From: Chloroflexia bacterium
GTDB lineage: Bacteria; Chloroflexota; Chloroflexia; Thermomicrobiales; JALYUS01
Length of the DNA stretch: 21,724 bases
Reading direction: 5' to 3'
Assembly: GCA_025924435.1 (NCBI GenBank)
Contig: JAICIL010000032.1
Location: forward strand, 1-21,724
Under the pieces are notes generated by a model, which had not been told where the DNA came from, did no database searches, and worked only from the letters and a program-made list of their open reading frames with translations. This document shows, in pieces, positions 15,322-21,724 of this stretch. How positions within the stretch are numbered: the first letter of the stretch is position 1; every line of letters begins with the position of its first letter. Both the position numbers and the translations under genes were made by a program.

Positions 15322-18300
15322 TTACTCCGTGGAGATGGACGGGTCCACCTGCTGCGATTCCGGCACGATCTTGACGAAATCGGCCACCGGGTTGGCGAGC
15401 ATGTTGCGGACACGAGCAGCCGCCTCGTCCTGGCCGCTGGCTGCCAGTCGCTCAGCGTAGCGCATCAGCAGGTTCGCGAGCGCGCGCGCATCGCCCTCGG
15501 TGAGGTCGGCCATCGCGATCTTTGCGCCCTTCGCCATCCGGCGATCAATCGCCGCGCGATCGAGGCCCATCTGGGGCACGAGATGCTGGTAGACGACCCC
15601 GCCCGTCATCCCGGCGCAGAGCCACGGCCCCGGATCGCCGAGGACGACCGCTCGCCCGTTCGTCATGTACTCGAAGGCGAACCCCTTGATGTTCGCGCGC
15701 GTCGCGATGCCGCCCCGGCGGTCGTCAATCGGCGCGACGATCTCGCCGCCGATCACGACCTCCGCGCCGGAGAGCCGGATGCCCGCGCGCGAGTCCGCGT
15801 TCCCCTGCACGAAGAATGTGCCGCCCTGCGCACCGTACGCGAACGACTTGCCGACGCTGCCGTCCACGCGCGTGCCGTCCCGGTTCGTCCCCTTGAGGAT
15901 GGCAATCGTGCCGCCGAGCGCGCCCTTGCCGACGCCGTCCTGCGCGCCGCCCTCGACGGTGAGGTCCACGCCGTCCACATTGAAGCAGGCGAAGCCGTTG
16001 CCGACGACCGAGCCGTCATCGAACGCGAGCGTCGCGGTCGTCGGGAGATTGTCCGGCCCGTACAGCCGCGCGCGGGTCATCTCGCCCGCCAGCACGGTGC
16101 CAACGATGCGGTGATCGGGAAGGACGGTCGGCTCGGAGAGCGCGACGCTTTGGCGCCCGCGCGCCACATGGCTGGCGACCGTCGCGGCGACGTGCTGCGA
16201 GCGATCAATCCTGAGGATGCGCAGGGTGCGCTCCGTGCCGATCTCCGCGAGCCATGCCGCCTGCTCCGCCGGGGCGAGCATCCGCGTCAGGTCAACGCGG
16301 TCGTGCAGGCGCGTTTGGACGAGCAGGTCCGACCGGCCGACGAGGTCCTGCGTCCGTGCAAAGCCGAGGGCGGCGGTCAGTTCCTTGATCTCCTCGCCGA
16401 TCGCGCCGAGGAAACGGACAAGATGGTCCACGGCTTCCTCGTAGACGCGCGGCACGAAGTGCTTGACGCCCTTCGCGCGCGCCTCCCCGTCCGTCTCCAT
16501 CTGCGTGGCGATGCCGACGTGGCAGGTATCCAGTTGGCAGCCCCGGCAGATCGTGCAACCGATGGCGACCATCGGCAGCGTGCCGAAGCCGATCCGGTTC
16601 GCGCCGAGCAGCAGCATCCGCACAACATCTGCGCCGGTCCGCATGCCGCCGTCCGCCCAGAGTTCGACCTGCGCGCGCAGCCCGGCGGCGACGAGCGCCC
16701 GGTGCGCCTCGACGACGCCGATGTCCGACGGCAGACCGACGTGCTTCAGGGCGTGTGTGCGGGCCGCGCCGGTGCCGCCGTCGTAGCCGGAGAGCGTGAT
16801 GATGTCCGCGCCGCTCTTGGCGATGCCGACCGCGATGGTGCCGATGCCGGGCACGACCGGCACCTTGACCGAGACGCGCACCCGCGGGTTCGCCGTCTTC
16901 AGTTCGTCCACCAGTTGGGCGAGGTCCTCGATCGAGTAGATGTCGTGGTTGTTGGAGGGCGAGATGAGGTCCACGCCCGGCGTCGCGTTGCGCGCCTTCG
17001 CGACCTTCTCGGAGACTTTGGAGCCGGGCAGATGGCCGCCCTCACCGGGCTTCGCGCCCTGCCCGATCTTGATTTCGAGGAGGTCGGACGAGTTCGCCAG
17101 TTCCGCGTTGACGCCGAAGCGGCCCGACGCGATCTGCTGCCCGCGCCAGCGCGGGTACTTGCCGATCATCTCCTTGATCTCGCCGCCCTCGCCGTTGAGC
17201 GAGACGATGTTCAGCCGCATCGCCGCCTCCGGGTACGCCCGGAATGCCGTCTCGCCCTGCGAGCCGAAGGACATGCTGCTGATCGCAATCGGATAGTCGT
17301 GCCCGCCGATCCCGGCATCCACGGTCGCGGGGTCAGGTCCGCCCTCACCGGGGAAACGGAAATCGAGCAGGTGGCGCAGGCTGACCGGATTCTCCGCCTC
17401 CAGCGCCGTCACCTTCGCGCTGTAGTCGCGATACGATTCCAAACCCGCCGCGACATTGCGGACGCTCTTCCAGACTTTCGGGTAGAAGTGCGCGACGCGC
17501 GTCGGCTTCGCCGCGACCGTGCCCGCCGCGATCAGGACACGCTCCGCCGCCACCGCCTCCAACCGCTCCCACGTCAGGCCGCCCGTCGCGCTGCCGCCGT
17601 AGTTCTCCGCGCCGAACATGCGGGCGACCTCGACGTGCAAGCCGATGGAGGCGAAGAGGCGGCTGTAGCCGCGCACCTCGTGGATGCCGATGGTGCTGAT
17701 GACCTTCTCGATCCCCTTCGTGAGCGCAGAGAGGAGATTGGCAAGGCCGTTCGATGACGCGGCTTCGGCGATCTCCCAGAGGAGATACGGGCAGACGCCG
17801 TCCGCGCCCATGCCGAGGGTGAGCATCACATCGTGCAGCGTGCGGATGCCCGCCGCGCGCATCACCAGCCCGACGCCGCGCCGCAGGGCATAGCCGTCCG
17901 GCCCGCCGGAGGCGCGGCGGAGGGCAGTGTCCACCGCCGAGATCGCCAGCAATGGATCAATCGGGCGATTGCCGTGCGTCAAGGTGCCCTCGTCATCCAG
18001 CACGATCAGCGGCGTGCCGCCGCTCGCGGCCGCCACGGCCTCCTCGCCGAGCCGGTGCAGCGCGACGCGGAGCGGTTCGCCCGGCCACTGGGCCATGGCG
18101 AGGACGGCGGGCCGCGTGTCGCCCTCGAAGGTCATGAAATCTTCGAGCGTCCACGTCCCCATCCGGTGCGCGACGGCGCGGTGCCGGTGCAAGCGTGCCG
18201 CTTCATTGCCGCTACCCGGCCGCATGCCACCGGTGAGCAAGGGCGTGAGCAGTTCGGTGCAGGGGATTTTCCGGTCGTGATCCGCGACGCCAATCGGCGG

Positions 18301-19980
18301 GCGCGGGCCGAGCACGACGCGGGTCGAGAACTGCTCGATCTCGCGCTCGCGGTCAATCGCGGGGTTCGTGACGACCGCGACGGACTCCTTGAAGTAGTCC
18401 GCGAGGTTCTGTCGCTCGCGCGAGAGCGCGGCGAGCGGACCGTCGTAGCCGAGCGACCCGACCCGCTCGTTGCCGCTCTCCGCCATCGCCTCCGTCAACT
18501 TCAACTCCTCGCCATCGTACGCCCACGCCGCGATCAGACGAGAGGACTGAGGACTGAGGACTGAGGACTGAGTGCTATTGCTGCCTGCTGCCTGCTGGCT
18601 ACTGGCTGCTGGCTTCGGACTCTGGCAGACGAGGAAGCGGCGGTAGTTCGTCGCGCCGATGCCGCGTGCTTGCGCGCGGCGCAGCACATCGCGCAGGATG
18701 CCGTCGTAGGTCTCGACGTGCGCGCCGACGCCGCGCGTGAGGACAATCGCCATCTTCTCGCCCGGCGCGAGCGGCTTCGGGTCGGCGTCCATCTCGGCGA
18801 CGGGCACGACGCCCTTCTCGGAGGAGAAGACGACGCGGTCCTTCGCGACGCAGAGCCAGAGCGGGCGGAGGCCGAGGGCGTCCACTGTGCCGACCAATTC
18901 GTCGCCCGCGCGGATCGCCATCGCCGCCGGGCCTTGCGCGAATGGCCCCCATGCCTGGCGGAAGTACATCAGCACGTCCGCCATCTCCGCCGGCACGCGC
19001 TTAATTTCATTGACGATCGGCGGGAAGATCAGTTCCAGCGCCTCGCGCAGCGAGAGGTCGTAGCGGTGGATCATCCCTTCGAGCGTCCGGTTGACATCCT
19101 GCGAGTCGGACGCGCCGGGGACGAGCGGGATGTGCAGCATCTGCGACTCGGTGCGGAGCTTCGCGATCGTGTTGATCTCGCCGTTGTGGCCGAGCAGCGA
19201 GAAGGGCTGCACGCGCTCGAAGGCGGTCGTCGTGTTCGTGCTGTAGCGGTTATGGCCGATGCTGATCGCGGAGACGAAATCGGGGTCGCCGAGGTCGGGG
19301 TAATACGCGGCAAGCACCTGCGCCGTGCCGCGCACCTTATAGACGACCGAGTCCGCGCTCAATGAGACGGTGAGCGCGGCGGTGCGCGCCTCGATTGCCA
19401 GTTGGAGAGCGAAGAGCAGCCGGTCCCGCGCCGCCGTCTCGAGGCGCGGCGTGAGGAAGGCGATCTGCCACGTCGTCGGCTCTTCGCGCCTGCCCAGCCG
19501 ACCGAGCGCGTCCGACACGACCGCCATCGGCCGGCTGATGAGCAATTCGCCGCCCGACTCGCGGATCACCGCAGCCACGGATGCCATGATGCGTTCCGCG
19601 TGCTCCCGATCGGCGGGCGGCACGAAGAAATGGCCGACCGCGAAACGCGCGTCGTCCGCCAGCGACGGATTGCGACCAAACGCCGCGAGCGCGCGCGCCC
19701 AGAGCGCGCGCGGGATGTCGGTGAGGATGCCGCAGCCGTCGCCCTCGCCGTCAATCTCGCCGGAGCGGTGGTGCATCGTCGCGAGCGCGTGCAGGACGCG
19801 CGTCACATTCTCGCGCGTCGGCGCGCCGTGCCGTTCCACCATCGCCACGAGGCCGCAGGCATCGTGCTCGATGGGGCCGACGTACGCGCCGACATCTATG
19901 AGCGGATCGAGGACCGAGGACTGAGGACTGAGGACTGAGTGATTCTGCCCACTACCGATTGCCCACCGCGTACCGCTCAC
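15322..19980 (-). CDS. gltB: Glutamate synthase large subunit (GOGAT)
   Basis: The 1552-residue enzyme hydrolyses glutamine and channels the ammonia to 2-oxoglutarate, giving two glutamates. After a 41-residue propeptide, Cys42 (ACGLVAMVERHG) is the expected N-terminal nucleophile of the class II glutaminase domain, which also shows HNRYSTNT and LGHNGEINTI and ends near residue 450. The central domain follows, then the FMN/synthase domain from about 890 (PIAISSMSFGSQGE, GQGAKPGEGGHLPG), the 3Fe-4S cysteines near 1141 (CTICRGCQLDTC), and the C-terminal beta-helix (about 1310-1450). The start is GTG at 19980, with GGGAGGGAG six bases upstream; the frame stays open further but runs through the T-box RNA. 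Two repeat-derived segments are present, in the propeptide and at residues 455-481. No gltD lies in the window. Confidence 0.96.
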   Translation of the reverse strand: MSGTRWAIGSGQNHSVLSPQSSVLDPLIDVGAYVGPIEHDACGLVAMVERHGAPTRENVTRVLHALATMHHRSGEIDGEGDGCGILTDIPRALWARALAAFGRNPSLADDARFAVGHFFVPPADREHAERIMASVAAVIRESGGELLISRPMAVVSDALGRLGRREEPTTWQIAFLTPRLETAARDRLLFALQLAIEARTAALTVSLSADSVVYKVRGTAQVLAAYYPDLGDPDFVSAISIGHNRYSTNTTTAFERVQPFSLLGHNGEINTIAKLRTESQMLHIPLVPGASDSQDVNRTLEGMIHRYDLSLREALELIFPPIVNEIKRVPAEMADVLMYFRQAWGPFAQGPAAMAIRAGDELVGTVDALGLRPLWLCVAKDRVVFSSEKGVVPVAEMDADPKPLAPGEKMAIVLTRGVGAHVETYDGILRDVLRRAQARGIGATNYRRFLVCQSPKPAASSQQAAGSNSTQSSVLSPQSSRLIAAWAYDGEELKLTEAMAESGNERVGSLGYDGPLAALSRERQNLADYFKESVAVVTNPAIDREREIEQFSTRVVLGPRPPIGVADHDRKIPCTELLTPLLTGGMRPGSGNEAARLHRHRAVAHRMGTWTLEDFMTFEGDTRPAVLAMAQWPGEPLRVALHRLGEEAVAAASGGTPLIVLDDEGTLTHGNRPIDPLLAISAVDTALRRASGGPDGYALRRGVGLVMRAAGIRTLHDVMLTLGMGADGVCPYLLWEIAEAASSNGLANLLSALTKGIEKVISTIGIHEVRGYSRLFASIGLHVEVARMFGAENYGGSATGGLTWERLEAVAAERVLIAAGTVAAKPTRVAHFYPKVWKSVRNVAAGLESYRDYSAKVTALEAENPVSLRHLLDFRFPGEGGPDPATVDAGIGGHDYPIAISSMSFGSQGETAFRAYPEAAMRLNIVSLNGEGGEIKEMIGKYPRWRGQQIASGRFGVNAELANSSDLLEIKIGQGAKPGEGGHLPGSKVSEKVAKARNATPGVDLISPSNNHDIYSIEDLAQLVDELKTANPRVRVSVKVPVVPGIGTIAVGIAKSGADIITLSGYDGGTGAARTHALKHVGLPSDIGVVEAHRALVAAGLRAQVELWADGGMRTGADVVRMLLLGANRIGFGTLPMVAIGCTICRGCQLDTCHVGIATQMETDGEARAKGVKHFVPRVYEEAVDHLVRFLGAIGEEIKELTAALGFARTQDLVGRSDLLVQTRLHDRVDLTRMLAPAEQAAWLAEIGTERTLRILRIDRSQHVAATVASHVARGRQSVALSEPTVLPDHRIVGTVLAGEMTRARLYGPDNLPTTATLAFDDGSVVGNGFACFNVDGVDLTVEGGAQDGVGKGALGGTIAILKGTNRDGTRVDGSVGKSFAYGAQGGTFFVQGNADSRAGIRLSGAEVVIGGEIVAPIDDRRGGIATRANIKGFAFEYMTNGRAVVLGDPGPWLCAGMTGGVVYQHLVPQMGLDRAAIDRRMAKGAKIAMADLTEGDARALANLLMRYAERLAASGQDEAAARVRNMLANPVADFVKIVPESQQVDPSISTE
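18543..18620. repeat. Repeat tract inside the gltB coding sequence
   Basis: About four copies of the 7-bp unit at 18543-18572 adjoin a second degenerate tract of CTGCCTG/CTGGCT units at 18581-18616. Together they encode a Ser/Gln/Ala-rich segment (ending QSSVLSPQSS) at about residues 455-481 of GltB. It lies between NYRRFLVCQSP and WAYDGEELKLTE, that is, between the glutaminase and central domains. Confidence 0.85.
19910..19940. repeat. Tandem 7-bp repeat in the GltB propeptide region
   Basis: About four copies of the 7-bp unit (one imperfect) encode SVLSPQSSVL at residues 15-24 of GltB, upstream of the catalytic Cys42. The reading phase and encoded peptide are the same as in yhbH. Confidence 0.85.
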
Positions 19981-20046
19981 TGCTTGCTCCCTCCCGAAGA
20001 TCGGCCATCGTTCGGTGCAGGGACGCCGGGCGCTTAACGCAAACAG

Positions 20047-20072
20047 CCCCCGTCCCCGCTGAGGGACGAGAG
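20047..20072 (-). terminator. Regulatory terminator hairpin of the T-box
   Basis: CGTCCC (20068-20063) pairs with GGGACG (20056-20051), extended by four C-G or U-G pairs to 10 bp. The 5' strand (CGUCCCU) is the segment that T-box leaders alternatively pair with the AGGGUGG antiterminator. The following sequence (GCTGTTTGCG) has only a weak T-run, so termination efficiency is uncertain. Confidence 0.75.
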
Positions 20073-20335
20073 CCGGACATCGGTCCATTCTCCCGCGGTA
20101 CCACCCTCGTTGCCGCGCGTCTATCCCGCGCGACCACTTCGTAGCTGGAGGACGCGCAACGTGGCAGCCATCCACCGGCGCGATGCACGCGCACGCCGAG
20201 CGGCATGCGTCCCTCCGTGCATCGTCGCCATCCGCTCCTGGGCTGCTTTCGGCGGGTCGTGCCCCGATTCCGGCCTTCCACCGTTCGCCGGATCGCTGGC
20301 GGGGAATCCCACCTACTCGTCCCACTCAACGCGGG
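20047..20335 (-). ncRNA. T-box riboswitch upstream of gltB
   Basis: The hallmark T-box sequence AGGGTGGTACCGCGG is intact at 20107-20093. Stem I is recognisable: basal helix CCGC/GCGG, a kink-turn-like GUUGAG/GGA, TGGG/CCCA, the AGTA loop (20317-20314), GGTGGG/CCCGCC, then the AGCGA bulge and terminal loop with GGTGGAAG. The specifier loop facing AGTA reads GAAAGCAG. In the glyQ leader known from structural work the loop reads GAA-GGC-A, so by alignment the specifier here is AGC (serine) at 20247-20245. Further hairpins and a terminator follow, and the gltB ribosome-binding site begins about 50 bases later. The variable T-box base is U, which pairs with A73 or wobbles with G73. Confidence 0.9.
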
Positions 20336-20385
20336 TTGCGTCGTTGTGTGCCGCCTCCGCACGCGTGTGTGAAAACGGTAACGAT

Positions 20386-20415
20386 GGAATATCACCGACC
20401 GGTGATCGAAGTCAA
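20386..20415 (-). promoter_or_regulatory. Promoter with embedded dyad, driving the T-box and gltB
   Basis: On the minus strand, TTGACT (20415-20410) is followed after 18 bases by TATTCC (20391-20386), about 50 bases before stem I. The spacer holds a perfect 7-bp inverted repeat, ATCACCG facing CGGTGAT with a 2-base centre, at 20391-20406. A protein bound there would block RNA polymerase, the usual logic of a repressor operator. Confidence 0.5.
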
Positions 20416-20496
20416 TCCGTTTCGCGGAAGTCCGTACGCCTGCCTAGCGCGACAACCGCCTGCTTGGGCGCTTGCACAGGCGAGGCCGGGGGAGGG

Positions 20497-20645
20497 AACC
20501 TCACCCCCCGATCCCCCTCTCCTTTGCCATGAGGCAAAGGAGAGGGGGAAGGATACGGGGAGAGCCGGGTATTCGGGGGAATGCCACAGCACGTTACATG
20601 AGGCACCCCTCTCCATCGCGAAGGAGAGGGGCCGGGGGTGAGGTT
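20497..20645. repeat. MITE-like or composite palindromic element
   Basis: A 12-bp perfect terminal inverted repeat (AACCTCACCCCC at 20497-20508, complement at 20634-20645) encloses two hairpins: 16 perfect pairs at 20513-20528/20533-20548 with loop ATGA, and 9 pairs at 20606-20614/20623-20631. It contains no gene. It ends one base before the glutamine synthetase stop codon, so its hairpins probably serve as that gene's terminator. Positions 20416-20496 show nothing further. Confidence 0.75.
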
Positions 20646-20646
20646 C

Positions 20647-21724
20647 TTAGAAGCGGTTCCAGAGATACTGGTTCGTCACCTCGTGGTGGAACTGGATCTC
20701 CGCCGGTTTGATCAGCGTGCCGAGCCTGCGCGGGCAGCGGTCAGCGGCGGCCTGCTTCAGATCGGCGTACTTGTCGCGCACATCCTCACCGAGGGCATCG
20801 GCGGCGAAGTTGCTGCCGCGCAGCGCCTCGATCGCGTCGTAGATGTTGTCGGGCAGGATCGCCGCCCGCGTGCGGACGTTTGGGGCCGTCGGCCCCACCA
20901 GGCCGGTCCGCAGGAGGGCGTAGATCGCCAGGTAGGGGTTCGCGTCGGGGGCGATCGAGCGCATCTCGATGCGGGCCGAGCGCCTGTTGCCGATCGGGAT
21001 GCGCACCATCGCGCCGCGGTCAATCGGCGAGGCTTTAATCTGGTTCGGGGCCTCGAAGTGCGGGTCGAGCCGACGATAGGCGTTGACGCTCGAATTGTAG
21101 ATCAGGCAGAAGTCGAGCGCGCTGGTCAGGAGGCGATCCACGAATTGCCAGGCGAAATCGGACAGGCTCTCCTCGCCCGCCGCGTCGTAGAAGAGGTTGG
21201 TCTCCCCCCGGCCGACCGAGATGTTGGCGTGCATCCCGTTGCCGTTCACCCCGGTGACCGGCTTGGGCAGGAAGCTGGCGGTCATGTCGAGCCGGTTCGC
21301 CACCTGGCGGCAGATCAGCTTGTAGAGCATCACCTGATCCGCGCCGATCGTCGCCTCCACGTAGCCGTAGTTCATCTCGAACTGCGAGGGGGCGACCTCG
21401 GGGTGGTCCTTCTCATTGGCGAAGCCCAGCGCCCGCTGCGCCTCGGCGGCGGTATCAATGAAGGTGCGCAGGGGGTCGCCCGGCAGGGAGTGGTAGTATC
21501 CGCTCGTGCTGATGAACTCGAACTGGTCGGTGTCGATGTAGTGCTGCTCCGCGTGCCGCCCGTTGAAGAGGATGCCCTCGGTCTCGTTGGCGACGTAGCA
21601 GGTCAGGCCGTCGGCCTCGCGCCGTTTGGCCGTGTAGTTCTTCAGTCGGGCGCGCAGGTCGGAGTGGTAAGGGGTGCCGTCGCGCTCCTGCACCTCGCCG
21701 AAGACGAGCACCTTCCCCGGCCCG
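20647..21724 (-). CDS. Second glutamine synthetase, partial (5' end outside window)
   Basis: The frame is open to the right edge, giving the C-terminal 358 residues of a GS-I superfamily enzyme; roughly the first 100 residues are missing. Visible motifs are DHPEVAPSQFEMNYGY, ADQVMLYKLICRQVA, TASFLPKPVTGVNGNGMHAN, NAYRRLDPHFEAPN and ARIEMRSIAPDANPYLA, the last keeping the Arg that the other synthetase lacks. It differs throughout from the enzyme at 13760-15154 and is clearly a separate subfamily, not a recent duplicate. It is co-directional with the T-box and gltB but separated by about 670 bases containing the palindromic element and a promoter. Confidence 0.93.
   Translation of the reverse strand, partial: GPGKVLVFGEVQERDGTPYHSDLRARLKNYTAKRREADGLTCYVANETEGILFNGRHAEQHYIDTDQFEFISTSGYYHSLPGDPLRTFIDTAAEAQRALGFANEKDHPEVAPSQFEMNYGYVEATIGADQVMLYKLICRQVANRLDMTASFLPKPVTGVNGNGMHANISVGRGETNLFYDAAGEESLSDFAWQFVDRLLTSALDFCLIYNSSVNAYRRLDPHFEAPNQIKASPIDRGAMVRIPIGNRRSARIEMRSIAPDANPYLAIYALLRTGLVGPTAPNVRTRAAILPDNIYDAIEALRGSNFAADALGEDVRDKYADLKQAAADRCPRRLGTLIKPAEIQFHHEVTNQYLWNRF

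Noticed and set aside
15583..17757. Long plus-strand frame (724 codons) opposite gltB
   Set aside because: It is antisense to conserved FMN and beta-helix domains of GltB and has no domain of its own.
20248..20250. GAA (Glu) as the T-box specifier
   Set aside because: It is attractive for gltB, but in the reference glyQ leader these three bases correspond to the GAA preceding the specifier; kept only as an alternative.
19981..20325. In-frame extension of gltB upstream of GTG 19980
   Set aside because: The region is a structured T-box RNA, and a strong ribosome-binding site sits just before 19980; no homology is expected upstream.

Overview
The window is a GC-rich (roughly two thirds G+C by eye), gene-dense bacterial chromosome segment. 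Several things together suggest a Chloroflexota-type organism, possibly Thermomicrobia-like: a T-box leader, a glutamate synthase that combines the glutaminase and synthase domains, the prkA-yhbH-spoVR trio, and many short dispersed palindromes. The taxonomic guess is an inference from style, not from a marker gene.

Layout, left to right: thioredoxin trxA (minus) with its terminator; two overlapping family-4 glycosyltransferases (plus); prephenate dehydratase pheA (minus); a gene-free, AT-richer stretch of about 490 bp with a textbook -35/-10 promoter; the stress/sporulation-associated cassette prkA-yhbH-spoVR (plus); an mltG-aroE pair (minus) with a structured leader; a PucR-type regulator followed by a type I glutamine synthetase (plus); the large glutamate synthase gltB (minus) behind a T-box leader; and a second, different glutamine synthetase cut by the right edge (minus).

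The right half is a nitrogen-assimilation neighbourhood: two glutamine synthetases make glutamine, GltB (GOGAT) turns glutamine and 2-oxoglutarate into glutamate, and a PucR/CdaR-like activator sits beside the first synthetase. The most unusual element is the control region of gltB. A promoter whose -35/-10 spacer holds a near-perfect 16-bp dyad is followed by a T-box riboswitch whose specifier reads as AGC (serine) by comparison with known leaders. A tRNA-Ser sensor on glutamate synthase is not an arrangement I know.

A second theme is dispersed repeats. A 7-bp unit (GGACTGA and its complement) occurs in short tandem runs at five places, three of them inside coding sequence: just after the start of yhbH, in the propeptide of GltB, and in a GltB inter-domain linker. 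Because three 7-bp units equal seven codons, the repeats stay open and encode the peptide LSPQSSV. At least four other palindrome families mark gene ends.
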